Shown in pieces: positions 53,030 through 61,237 of a stretch of 64,000 nucleotides of DNA. Position 1 is the stretch's first letter; every line of letters begins with the position of its first letter. The stretch spans positions 124,001 through 188,000 of the forward strand of contig NZ_SSSM01000005.1 of assembly GCF_004801885.1 (NCBI RefSeq). Reading direction: 5' to 3'. The stretch is from Naasia lichenicola (lineage in GTDB: Bacteria > Actinomycetota > Actinomycetes > Actinomycetales > Microbacteriaceae). Made by a program: the position numbers and the translations under genes. The notes under the pieces are model-generated. The model was given only the letters and a program-made list of their open reading frames with translations. It did no database searches and was not told the DNA's origin.

Positions 53030-54811
53030 TCAGTAGGTGAGGCCGTGACCGAACGGGTAGAGGGGCGACGCGGTGTCGAAGGGGACGTCCGGGCGGCGCG
53101 CGGCGGCGGCCTCCGATGACGAGGGCAGCTCGAAGGGCAGCCGGCCCACGGGAGGGACGCCGAAGAGCACATCGAACAGGGCCGTGCTGCTCGCGCCGAA
53201 GTTGCCGGTGATCGCAGACGCGCTGCCGGAGGTGAACGGGGTCAGGATGGCGGGCCGGTCGAGGAACACGTCGAGCACCGTCGTCACCTGGGCCGCGATC
53301 CCCCGCACGTGCGCGACCACCTCGTCCGGGAACTCGAGCGATCCCGCGTGGAAGTGGTTCTCGAAGGTGGTCGCCCGACGCTCGAACGGAGCGTGCAGGC
53401 GGATGACCGCGACGTCCGCGTCCTCGGGTGTGGGCACCGGCACGCCGTAGTCCGCGATGACGCCGGGGTCGACGCCCTCGCAGTAGATCCGGATGCCACG
53501 GGTCAGCGGGAGCACCCCGGAGTTGGCGAGCAGGGTGATCGACGAGCGCTGCGCCGCGAGGCCCTCGGCGCGGAACTCGGCCGAGCCGACGATCGCGTCG
53601 GCCCGCTCGGCGTCGACGAACGGATCGTCGAACAGGCCGAGCGCGAACTTCTCCCGGAGCAGTCGACGTGCGGAGACGTCGAGGCGCTCCTCGGAGATGG
53701 TGCCCGCCTCCACGAGCTCGACGAGCACGGACGAGATGCTCTCTCCGCCGAACTGGTCCACGCCCGCCTCGAGCGCCTTCGCCATCCTCTCGGGCACGCT
53801 GAGGTGCTCGACCCCCCAGGCGCGCGCCGGGAAGTGGTCGCCCATGATGTCGGAGTCGCTGAGCAGCCCCCAATCGGAGCAGACGATGCCGTCGAAGCCG
53901 AACCGCTCGCGCAGCAGCGAGGTGATGACAGAGCGGTTGAAGCCGAAGCCGACCTCCTCCCAATCCGTGCCGACCGGCATGCCGTAGTACGGCATCATCT
54001 GGCTGCCGCCCGCCGCGATCACCTTCTCGAACGGGATCAGGTGGTACTCCTGGTTGTTCCCGGGATAGACCTGCTCCCGGCCGTAGGCGAAGTGCGGGTC
54101 CTCACCGTCCTTCTGCGGACCGCCGCCGGGGAAGTGCTTGGTCATCGTCGACACCGAATGCCGTCCGAGTTCCGCTCCCTGGAACCCGCGCACATATGCG
54201 GCACCGAGCCGGCCGGACAGCTCGGCGTCCTCGCCGAAGGTGCCGACTTGACGCGCCCAGCGCGACTCCGTCGTCACGTCCACCTGAGGGTGCAGGGCCA
54301 GGCGCAGGCCGACGGCCGTGTACTCCTGCCGGGCGATGTCGGCGAAGCGCTCGACGAGCGCCTCGTCGCCGATGGCCGCGAGGCCGAGGGGCTCCGGCCA
54401 CTCGGAGAACGCACCGGCGGCGAAGCCCGTGCCGGGATTGTCGGTGAATGAGTGGCGGGGGTCGGAGGACAGCGTGATGGGGATGCCCAGCCGGGTGGAC
54501 CGCGCGAGCTCCTGCAGGCGGTTCTGCCACTCGGCCATGATCTTCGCGCTCGGTGCCATGCCGAGGACATTGAAGTGGGAGAGGCCGCGGGTGACGACCA
54601 TCTCCTTCGTCGACGGCAGACCGAAGGCGGGATTCGCGTCGGCGAGCCGGCCCGCCTCGCCCATCAGGATCATCGTCTGGAAGAACAGGCCTGCCTTCTC
54701 CTCGACGGTCATCTGGCGGAGCAGGATCTCCACCCGCTCGGCGATGGGGAGGCTGGCGTCGCGGAAGCGGGTGTCGATCCCTGCCGAGTCGGAAGAAGAG
54801 GTGGAGGTCAT
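53030..54811 (-). CDS. Glycoside hydrolase family 3 enzyme
   Basis: This 593-residue protein begins its barrel at RVEILLRQMTVEEKAGLFFQ. Substrate-binding KHFPGGGPQKDGED and the nucleophile Asp in FDGIVCSDWGLLSDSD follow. The second sandwich domain is short, ending PFGHGLTY, and there is no fibronectin-like third domain. No signal peptide, so it is cytoplasmic and probably a beta-glucosidase or beta-xylosidase acting on imported fragments. ATG 54811 is the first start giving a complete barrel. GH43 is divergent. Confidence 0.9.
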   Translation of the reverse strand: MTSTSSSDSAGIDTRFRDASLPIAERVEILLRQMTVEEKAGLFFQTMILMGEAGRLADANPAFGLPSTKEMVVTRGLSHFNVLGMAPSAKIMAEWQNRLQELARSTRLGIPITLSSDPRHSFTDNPGTGFAAGAFSEWPEPLGLAAIGDEALVERFADIARQEYTAVGLRLALHPQVDVTTESRWARQVGTFGEDAELSGRLGAAYVRGFQGAELGRHSVSTMTKHFPGGGPQKDGEDPHFAYGREQVYPGNNQEYHLIPFEKVIAAGGSQMMPYYGMPVGTDWEEVGFGFNRSVITSLLRERFGFDGIVCSDWGLLSDSDIMGDHFPARAWGVEHLSVPERMAKALEAGVDQFGGESISSVLVELVEAGTISEERLDVSARRLLREKFALGLFDDPFVDAERADAIVGSAEFRAEGLAAQRSSITLLANSGVLPLTRGIRIYCEGVDPGVIADYGVPVPTPEDADVAVIRLHAPFERRATTFENHFHAGSLEFPDEVVAHVRGIAAQVTTVLDVFLDRPAILTPFTSGSASAITGNFGASSTALFDVLFGVPPVGRLPFELPSSSEAAAARRPDVPFDTASPLYPFGHGLTY

Positions 54812-54854
54812 GTCAGTACGCCTTCGTTCTGGTCGGCACAGCTGCCGCTCTGAA

Positions 54855-54860
54855 AATATA
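54855..54860 (-). promoter_or_regulatory. -10 element of the GH3 gene, beside a GAGCGCT core
   Basis: On the minus strand TATATT lies about 44 bp before the GH3 start, directly after GAGCGAGCGC. The GAGCGCT core recalls CebR boxes but the flanks do not match, so regulation by CebR is only a possibility. Confidence 0.4.
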
Positions 54861-54934
54861 GCGCTCGCTCGGTTTTTGATCCACTGGGTATCGGCCGAGG
54901 GGCGCACCCGGGCTCGATCTGGAAGGCTCATTGC

Positions 54935-56413
54935 GTGTCCACGAACCCCATCGTTCCCGGCTTCCATCCCGATCCGTCCATCTGCCGGGTCGGAGATGAG
55001 TACTTCCTCGTCAACTCCACGTTCGAGTACCTGCCGGGCGTGCCGATCCGCCGGAGCAGCGACCTGATCTCGTGGAAGCTCATCGGCAATGTGCTCGACC
55101 GGCCGTCCCAGCTGCCGGCGACCACCACCGGAGGCGGCATCTTCGCGCCGACGATCCGCCACCACGGCGGCCGGTTCTGGATGATCACCACCGATATGGA
55201 CCGCGTGCGCGAGGGACATCTCATCGTCTGGTCCGAGACCGCCGACGGGCCGTGGTCCGATCCGGTCTTCACGGCGGGTGCCATCGGCATCGACCCCGAC
55301 CTCGCGTGGGACGGCGACGACTGCTACCTGACCTGGGCGTCGTTCGGCGCGGAGTTCCCGATCTCGCAGGCGCGGATCGACCCCGAGACGGGCAGGCTGC
55401 TCGAGCAGCCGCGCGGATTGTGGACGGGCACCGGACTCGCGGCGACCGAGGGCCCTCACCTCTATCCGCGCGACGGCTGGTGGTATCTGCTGGTCGCCGA
55501 AGGCGGGACCGAGCGCGGCCATGTCGTCTCGATCGCCCGCTCGCGCAGCATCGAGGGTCCGTTCGAGGCGAACCCGGCCGGTCCCATCCTCAGCCATCGC
55601 AGCAGCACGCACCCGGTGCAGAACACGGGTCATGGCGATCTCGTCGAGCTGACGGACGGCTCGTGGGCCATGGTCCACCTCGGAGTGCGGACGCGTGGCG
55701 TGACCCCCGGGTTCCACGTGAACGGGCGCGAGACGTTCGTGGCCGGCGTCGACTGGATCGACGGCTGGCCGGTGGTCGTCGAGGAGCGCTTCGAGGTGCC
55801 ATCGACAGCTGCGGGATGGGATGAGGCCTTCGAGTCTGCGGAGATGGCTCCCGATTGGATCGCCGCGGGCCGCTGGCCGACCGAGTTCGCGGAGGTCGGC
55901 GGCGGACTCCGACTCACTGCGTCCCCTGCCGACGGGCCGCGGATGCTCGGTTTCCGCGCCATGCACGAGACCTGGCGGTTCGAGGTGGAGCTGGCCTCAG
56001 GGGACGCGGCGCTCATCGTGCGACTCGACGACGACCACGCCGTCCGGATCCGCCTTGTCGACGACGCCTTCCTGGCCGAAGCGACGATCGGCACGATGCA
56101 TCCGGTCCTCGGCGAGCGCGTGCCACGGGGGGCGGGCTCCGCACTGCTGCGCGCTTCGGCACTGGGCGGCGACAGATCGATGTTCTCGAAGCAGGGTCCC
56201 GACCTGCTTCGTCTGTCGGTCGTCGTCGATGGGACAGAGACCGAGCTCGGCATGATCGACGGCCGATATGTTTCCACGGAGGTCGCCGGGGGTTTCACCG
56301 GACGCATCCTCGGCGTCGAGACAGGAGACTCCCCCTCCGCGATCGCACGGATCCGGTACGAGGGCGACGCATCGGAGGCCGGCTCCGACACGCCTGCCAT
56401 CTCGGAGTCGTAG
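54935..56413 (+). CDS. Glycoside hydrolase family 43 enzyme
   Basis: This 492-residue protein has a five-bladed propeller (about 1-290) starting NPIVPGFHPDPSICRVGDEY with the catalytic base Asp, AIGIDPDLAWDGDD with the pKa-modulating Asp, and AATEGPHLYPRDGWWYLL with the acid Glu. The C-terminal jelly-roll of about 190 residues is typical of beta-xylosidase / arabinofuranosidase members. No signal peptide. It probably degrades imported xylo- or arabino-oligosaccharides with the divergent GH3 enzyme. Confidence 0.9.
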   Translation: MSTNPIVPGFHPDPSICRVGDEYFLVNSTFEYLPGVPIRRSSDLISWKLIGNVLDRPSQLPATTTGGGIFAPTIRHHGGRFWMITTDMDRVREGHLIVWSETADGPWSDPVFTAGAIGIDPDLAWDGDDCYLTWASFGAEFPISQARIDPETGRLLEQPRGLWTGTGLAATEGPHLYPRDGWWYLLVAEGGTERGHVVSIARSRSIEGPFEANPAGPILSHRSSTHPVQNTGHGDLVELTDGSWAMVHLGVRTRGVTPGFHVNGRETFVAGVDWIDGWPVVVEERFEVPSTAAGWDEAFESAEMAPDWIAAGRWPTEFAEVGGGLRLTASPADGPRMLGFRAMHETWRFEVELASGDAALIVRLDDDHAVRIRLVDDAFLAEATIGTMHPVLGERVPRGAGSALLRASALGGDRSMFSKQGPDLLRLSVVVDGTETELGMIDGRYVSTEVAGGFTGRILGVETGDSPSAIARIRYEGDASEAGSDTPAISES

Positions 56414-56466
56414 GCTCGAATCGAACGCGATGACCGCGCTCACGACATCCTCGCTGGGAGGCACCG

Positions 56467-56754
56467 ATGACCGAGACGATCCGTCACGAACCCGAGGAGA
56501 GCCGATACCTGCTCGTCGACGACTCCGGCCACGAGCTCGGCCTCGCGGACTACCGCCTGCGCGACGACCGCATCCTGTTCACCCACACCGAGGTGGACCC
56601 GTCGCAGCGTGGTCGCGGCCTCGGCGGCAAGCTGATCAAGGGGGCGTTGGATGACACCCGCACCCGCTTCACCCAGCGCGTCGTCCCGCTCTGCCCGTTC
56701 GTCGACGAGTGGATCGAGGCGCATCCGGACTACCGCGACCTCGTGACGAGGTAG
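56467..56754 (+). CDS. GNAT N-acetyltransferase, YjdJ-type
   Basis: This 95-residue protein matches short GNAT proteins: ILFTHTEVDPSQRGRGLGGKLIKGAL contains the acetyl-CoA loop QRGRGLG, followed by RVVPLCPFVDEWIEAHPDY. These short versions are common in bacteria; the substrate is unknown. GGGAGG precedes the ATG. Confidence 0.88.
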   Translation: MTETIRHEPEESRYLLVDDSGHELGLADYRLRDDRILFTHTEVDPSQRGRGLGGKLIKGALDDTRTRFTQRVVPLCPFVDEWIEAHPDYRDLVTR

Positions 56755-56789
56755 CTCCTCTTTCGCGGCATCCGTGAGCGCGGCTCGAC

Positions 56790-56809
56790 TTGGTTGTCGC
56801 TGCAACTAA
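56790..56809. promoter_or_regulatory. Likely MarR operator upstream of the second MarR gene
   Basis: TTGGTTG and CAACTAA are inverted arms with one mismatch around TCGCTG. The repeat sits just upstream of the TAGGCT -10 (56812-56817), a usual place for autoregulation. Confidence 0.5.
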
Positions 56810-56823
56810 GTTAGGCTGGACGG

Positions 56824-57318
56824 ATGGCGCATCAGGTCCCTCGGATGGACGAGCTCGAGTCCGCCGCGTGGTTGAGCCTGGTGGGGCTGACCGAACTGCT
56901 GCCTCCATCGCTGGATGCGCAACTGCAGACGGACGCGCAGCTCACCCACTTCGAGTTCCAGGTCCTGTCCACCCTGCGCTTCGCGCCCGAGCAGACGGTC
57001 CAGTCGAAGGATCTCGCCGCGAGCACCAACTCGACGCTCCCCCGCCTCTCGCACGTCGTCACCCGGCTCGAGCAGCGCGGACTCGTCCGCAAGCTCCCCT
57101 GCCCGACGGATAGACGCGCGACGAATGTGCAGCTCTCGGACGACGGACGCCGAATCGTCATCCGCGCCACCGGCGGGCACATCGATCACGTGCGCCGCTT
57201 GGTGATCGACCGACTCGACCGCGACGAGCTCGCCGCGCTCGCGAAGATCGGCACCACGCTCAATCGCGCCCTCGACCCCAGCGATCGCTTCGCCCGACAC
57301 ATCCGCGACGCCGACTGA
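56824..57318 (+). CDS. MarR family transcriptional regulator
   Basis: This 164-residue protein has the MarR fold: LTHFEFQVLSTLRFAPEQTV, DLAASTNSTLPRLSHVVTRLEQRG and the wing CPTDRRATNVQLSDDGRRI. The DRRA wing is characteristic. No divergent target is adjacent, so besides itself it may control genes elsewhere. TAGGCT ends exactly 6 nt before the ATG (leaderless). Confidence 0.9.
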   Translation: MAHQVPRMDELESAAWLSLVGLTELLPPSLDAQLQTDAQLTHFEFQVLSTLRFAPEQTVQSKDLAASTNSTLPRLSHVVTRLEQRGLVRKLPCPTDRRATNVQLSDDGRRIVIRATGGHIDHVRRLVIDRLDRDELAALAKIGTTLNRALDPSDRFARHIRDAD

Positions 57319-57338
57319 CGCTTTCGACCGTCGGTGGC

Positions 57339-58388
57339 TCAGGGGACGCGGGCGAGCCACTCCGGGGAGCTGAATTTGCTGGCGACGAGCGCCTCGGATC
57401 GTTCGCGCTCGGCTGGGGTCACCGTGCCCGGGGTCGCTCCGTACAGAGCGGTGAAGGTGGAGGTCATCCGGTCGATGATCGCCGCACGGGTCAGACCGGT
57501 CTGGCTGCGGAGAGGGTCGACGCGCTTGGCGGCACTCGTCGTGCCCTTGTCACTGAGCTTCTCGCGGCCGATGCGCAGCACCTGCACCATCTTCTGGCCG
57601 TCCATGTCGTAGCTCATGGTGACGTGGTGCAGCACGGCTCCGCCGCCGAGGCGCTTCTGAGCGGCACCCCCGATCTTGCCCTTCGGCGAGGTGATGTCGT
57701 TGAGCGGCTGGTAGAACGCGTCGATGCCGAGCGACTTCAGCGCGGTGATGACCCACTCGTCGAGGTAGGCGTAGGACTCCGCGAAGGACATCCCGCGCAC
57801 CAGGTCGCCGGGCGCGTAGAGCGAGTAGGTGACGACCGAGCCGGCCTCCATGAACATCGCGCCGCCGCCGCTGATCCGCCGCACGACCTCGAAGCCGTAC
57901 TTCGCGGCGTTCTCGAGATCCACTTCGTTCCGCAGCGACTGGAAGCTGCCGATCACGACGGCCGATCGATCCCACTCCCAGATCCGCAGGGTCGGCGGAC
58001 GACGCCCTGCCCCGACCTCCTCGGTGAGGACCTCATCGAGGGCCAGGTGCATGGCCGGAGACTCGGCGGCGTCGTGCACGAGCTGCCAGTCGTAGTCGCG
58101 CCAGCTCTTCGCGTTGCCGATCGAGCGCCGGATTGCGGTCGCGACGGCCTCCGGCGAGAAGCCGAGCAGCACGGCGTCGTCGGGCAGCGCCTTGCGTATC
58201 TCCATGGCGAGCCCGGCCGCGTCGAGGTCGACCCGCAGGCCGTTGACGGCCGCATCGATGGCGTTGAGTGCGGAGTCCGGCTCCAGGAAGAAGTCGCCGG
58301 CCAGCCGGAAGTTCGCGATCCGGCCGCCCTCCTCATCGAGGTCGACGACGACGAGCTTGCCGCCCGGGACCTTGTATTCGCCGTGCAT
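57339..58388 (-). CDS. Lipoate--protein ligase-like protein
   Basis: This is a 349-residue protein. Residues about 1-90 (YKVPGGKLVVVDLDEEGG, FFLEPDSALNAIDAAVNGL) look like the accessory domain that usually follows the ligase domain in LplA, here placed first. Residues about 105-330 are the LplA/BirA-type catalytic domain: LALDEVLTEEVGAG, EVVRRISGGGAMFMEAGSVVTYSLY and DITSPKGKIGGAAQKRLGGG with the catalytic Lys. It attaches lipoate or octanoate to dehydrogenase subunits. The start lies 2 bp after the hydrolase stop. Confidence 0.87.
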   Translation of the reverse strand: MHGEYKVPGGKLVVVDLDEEGGRIANFRLAGDFFLEPDSALNAIDAAVNGLRVDLDAAGLAMEIRKALPDDAVLLGFSPEAVATAIRRSIGNAKSWRDYDWQLVHDAAESPAMHLALDEVLTEEVGAGRRPPTLRIWEWDRSAVVIGSFQSLRNEVDLENAAKYGFEVVRRISGGGAMFMEAGSVVTYSLYAPGDLVRGMSFAESYAYLDEWVITALKSLGIDAFYQPLNDITSPKGKIGGAAQKRLGGGAVLHHVTMSYDMDGQKMVQVLRIGREKLSDKGTTSAAKRVDPLRSQTGLTRAAIIDRMTSTFTALYGATPGTVTPAERERSEALVASKFSSPEWLARVP

Positions 58389-58390
58389 GC

Positions 58391-59290
58391 TCAGCTCTCC
58401 GTCGTGGCGGGGGTCGTGGCGGGGGTCGTCGCGGTTGTCCGGCCGGTCTTGGCGCGCAGTCGGGAGTTCAGCCAGAACACCAGGTCGGCGATGACCTCGT
58501 CGCGGTTGGTCTCGTTGAACACCTCGTGTCGGGCGCCCGGGTACACGATCGCGGACACGTCGGTCAGCGCACCGCGGGTGACGTAGCTCTGCGCCAGCTT
58601 GCGGATGCTTCTCTCGCCGCCGAGCGGATCCTCGCTGCCGATCTGGATCAGCAGCGGCAGGTCGTGCAGCAGATTCTTCGCCGGCCGCCCGAACAGCCGC
58701 AATCCATCCGCGATCCCGAACAGCTTGGCGACATCGGCACTGAAGTTGAGCGGATCGTTGTAGAACCCCTCCGAGATGGCGGTGTCCCGGCTGAGCCATT
58801 CGGCGCCCGTGGTGCCGAGGTGCTTGTGGTGCTTGTTGAGATCGCCGGCGGCCATCGATCCGGGCCAGCGGTACGCCGTTCCGGTGAGGACGACGGCCGC
58901 ATAGTCCTCCGAATGCGAGTTCAGGATGATCTGCGCCATCAGCGACCCCCAGCTGTGGCCGAGCAGCACCAGGGGTGCATCCGGGTGAGCGGCGCGGATG
59001 ATGCCGCTGAGCTGGTGCACCGCGTCCGTCGTCGCGCGGAGGCCGCCGACCCCGAGCTTGCCCAGCAGCGTCTTCTCTCCGCCATGTTGGGTCATCCCGG
59101 TCGCGCCGTGGCCGCGGTGGTCGTCGGCGATCACCGAGAATCCGGCTGCATTGAGGTCGTGCGCGAGCAGTCGGTAGCGACCCGCGTGCTCACCGACGCC
59201 GTGCGCGATCTGGATGATCGCGGTGGGCTCGTCGACCAGCCACTCGTAGTAGGTGATGACGACGCCGTGCGCGTCGGTGTACTCGGGCAT
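58391..59290 (-). CDS. Monoacylglycerol lipase-like alpha/beta hydrolase
   Basis: This 299-residue protein has IIQIAHGVGEHAGRY (oxyanion loop of lysophospholipases), DDHRGHGATG, the nucleophile elbow VLLGHSWGSLMAQ, and an acid and His in IGSEDPLGGERS and VYPGARHEVFNE. It probably hydrolyses monoacylglycerols or lysolipids in the cytoplasm. It is the middle gene of a three-gene operon whose next member is the lipoate ligase gene, so released acyl chains may be linked to lipoate metabolism, which is inference. Confidence 0.89.
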   Translation of the reverse strand: MPEYTDAHGVVITYYEWLVDEPTAIIQIAHGVGEHAGRYRLLAHDLNAAGFSVIADDHRGHGATGMTQHGGEKTLLGKLGVGGLRATTDAVHQLSGIIRAAHPDAPLVLLGHSWGSLMAQIILNSHSEDYAAVVLTGTAYRWPGSMAAGDLNKHHKHLGTTGAEWLSRDTAISEGFYNDPLNFSADVAKLFGIADGLRLFGRPAKNLLHDLPLLIQIGSEDPLGGERSIRKLAQSYVTRGALTDVSAIVYPGARHEVFNETNRDEVIADLVFWLNSRLRAKTGRTTATTPATTPATTES

Positions 59291-59319
59291 GCTCCGAGTC
59301 TTCCACCTTCACGGATGGG

Positions 59320-59757
59320 TCAGGCGGGTGAGCCGGCCTGCAGCTGGGCGATCTGCGCGCGGGCGGCTCCGACCAGCTCCTCGTTGCTGTGGGCGCGCCC
59401 CCACAGACCCCACCCGCCGGGCGCGGCCTCGGTGAGGAGCACCCAGACGTGCTCGGTGAGCTTGTCGTCCGTCGCGGCCGCCGCGACGATCGCCGTGAGA
59501 TCGGCGACCACCGCGAGCTGCTTGTCGCGATCGAGCGCACCTGCATTGGTGAGCACCTGAACCCGGATGCCCGTTCCGCCGTCGACGCTGGAGAGGGAGG
59601 AGGCGGACAGCTCATGGATGAAGGCGACCGTGTTCTCGCGGAACATCGGGATATCGGGTACCTGCTCGATGCGCATCAGAGCCGCGGCGAGATCCTTCGC
59701 GAGGCGGTGGTGATCCGGGAAGGAGTCGGTCGGGGCGTAGACGTCGATCATGGGCAT
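59320..59757 (-). CDS. Tautomerase family protein
   Basis: This 145-residue protein starts MPMIDVYAPTD, giving the N-terminal proline region of tautomerases (here Pro2 after Met removal). GIRVQVLTNAGALDRDKQLAVVADLTAI and VWVLLTEAAPGGWGLWGRAH follow. Substrate unknown. ATG 59757 has CATAAT ending exactly 6 nt upstream, so it is probably leaderless. It heads the operon with the lipase and lipoate ligase genes, under the adjacent TetR palindrome. Confidence 0.84.
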   Translation of the reverse strand: MPMIDVYAPTDSFPDHHRLAKDLAAALMRIEQVPDIPMFRENTVAFIHELSASSLSSVDGGTGIRVQVLTNAGALDRDKQLAVVADLTAIVAAAATDDKLTEHVWVLLTEAAPGGWGLWGRAHSNEELVGAARAQIAQLQAGSPA

Positions 59758-59765
59758 CGCCCCAT

Positions 59766-59781
59766 TATGACGATCGTCATA
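59766..59781. promoter_or_regulatory. Perfect 16-bp palindrome, likely TetR operator
   Basis: TATGACGATCGTCATA is its own reverse complement. It touches the CATAAT -10 of the tautomerase operon and lies 49 bp before the TetR start, so binding would block the operon promoter. Confidence 0.8.
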
Positions 59782-59830
59782 CTCGCGCGCAACGACTGTC
59801 GGGAACAGGAGTTCCCTCGACAATGGGGAT

Positions 59831-60385
59831 GTGGACGCGTCGGCTCGGGACAGGATGGTGGAGAGCGCCGTCGTGCTGCTCGCCCAGCACGGATATCAGG
59901 GCACCTCGTTCAGCACCGTGCTCGACCGCTCGAAGGCCCCGCGGGGCTCGATCTACCACCACTTCCCCGACGGCAAGGACCAGCTGATCGCGGCGGCTCT
60001 CGAGCTGGCCGGCAGCAGGGCTGTCGCGCTCCTCGACTCCCTCGAAGGATCCTCCGCAGAGGAAGTCGTCGACGCCTTCATCGGGATGTGGCACGCCGTG
60101 CTCGAGCGCTCGGGATTCACCGCCGGCTGCTCGGTGCTCGCGGTCACCGTGTCGAGCGACTCATCCGAGCTGCTCTCCACCGCGGGAGGCGTCTTCCGCA
60201 GCTGGTCGGAGCGCCTGATCGCACTGCTCCAAACCGCCGGCGTGCCGTCCGGCCGGGCAGCGTCCTTCGCCACCCTGCTGATCGCGGCCAGTGAGGGCGC
60301 CGTCGTCCTGTCCCGAGCGCAGCGGAGCACGGCGCCCCTGGACACGGTCCACGGCGAGCTGCGGCAGATGGCGTCCGCCTTCTAG
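59831..60385 (+). CDS. TetR family regulator, LmrA/YxaF-like
   Basis: This 184-residue protein has the helix-turn-helix VLLAQHGYQGTSFSTVLDRS, KAPRGSIYHHFPDGKDQLI. The C-terminal domain (RSGFTAGCSVLAVTVSSDSSEL, AASEGAVVLSRAQRSTAPLD) is that of LmrA/YxaF-type repressors. It is divergent from the tautomerase operon and is its probable repressor. The stop overlaps that of the convergent transglutaminase gene (CTAG). Confidence 0.9.
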   Translation: MDASARDRMVESAVVLLAQHGYQGTSFSTVLDRSKAPRGSIYHHFPDGKDQLIAAALELAGSRAVALLDSLEGSSAEEVVDAFIGMWHAVLERSGFTAGCSVLAVTVSSDSSELLSTAGGVFRSWSERLIALLQTAGVPSGRAASFATLLIAASEGAVVLSRAQRSTAPLDTVHGELRQMASAF

Positions 60386-61230
60386 GACTCGCGGGTGATC
60401 TCCACCTTGACGAAGAGCTCGCTGCGGAAGGGTCCGGCGTAGACGCCTCGAAGCGGGGCGACGTCGTTGTAGTCGCGGCCCCGGCCGACGAGCACATGCC
60501 GGTCGCCGATCTCGATGAGGTTGGTGGGATCCCAGCCGCGCCACTCGCCGCAGAACCACTCCACCCAGGCGTGCGACTCTCCGGTGACCGTCTCGCCGAT
60601 GGCGGCGTCGGGCTTGGGGTGCAGGTAGCCCGACACGTACCGGGCGGGGATGCCGACCGAACGGATGGCGCCGATCGCGATGTGGGTGATGTCCTGGCAG
60701 ACGCCCTTGCGCTCGGCCCACGCCTCCTTGGCGGTGGAGTGCACGCCTGTCACGCCGTGCATGTACTCCACGGCGTCGCCGATCGCCTGGCTGATCTTCT
60801 GCGCCGCGTCGCACGGGCCGTAGGCGTCGTCCGCGATCCTCCGGGCGAGCTCGATCACCTCGTCCGACGGCTCGGTCAGCCGGGTCTGTCGGGTCTGCTC
60901 GACGCACGCGACCTGGCGGGCGATGGCCTCGGGCAGCTCGTCCCAGCCGACGGTGTGGTCGCCGTGCTCGCGGTCCCTCACCTCGACGAGGCTCGTGGCG
61001 CGCAGCGACAGCTCGCTGTGCGGAGTGAGGATCTCGAACGAGCTGACCCTGGTCCCCCAGTAGTCGACGTAGCCGTGCTGGGAGGAGATCGGAAGGATCT
61101 CGAGGTGCGAGTGCAGCACGAACTGACCGTCCGAGCTCGACGGCAGCATCCGCGCCTCGTTGTAGCTGGCGCTGACCTCGCCCTTGTAGTGGTAGCCGGT
61201 CTCGTGTTTGATGCGCAGTCGTTTGGTCAT
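60382..61230 (-). CDS. Transglutaminase-like protein
   Basis: This 282-residue protein has an N-terminal beta domain (RLRIKHETGYHYKGEVSASYNE) and the transglutaminase core with the Cys in AERKGVCQDITHIAIGAIRS, the His in GESHAWVEWFCG and the Asp in WRGWDPTN. It belongs to the widely conserved trio with an alpha-E protein and a circularly permuted ATP-grasp protein, proposed to make or modify a peptide-like molecule. It is last in that operon, 7 bp after the alpha-E stop. Confidence 0.92.
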   Translation of the reverse strand: MTKRLRIKHETGYHYKGEVSASYNEARMLPSSSDGQFVLHSHLEILPISSQHGYVDYWGTRVSSFEILTPHSELSLRATSLVEVRDREHGDHTVGWDELPEAIARQVACVEQTRQTRLTEPSDEVIELARRIADDAYGPCDAAQKISQAIGDAVEYMHGVTGVHSTAKEAWAERKGVCQDITHIAIGAIRSVGIPARYVSGYLHPKPDAAIGETVTGESHAWVEWFCGEWRGWDPTNLIEIGDRHVLVGRGRDYNDVAPLRGVYAGPFRSELFVKVEITRES

Positions 61231-61237
61231 CGCGTGC

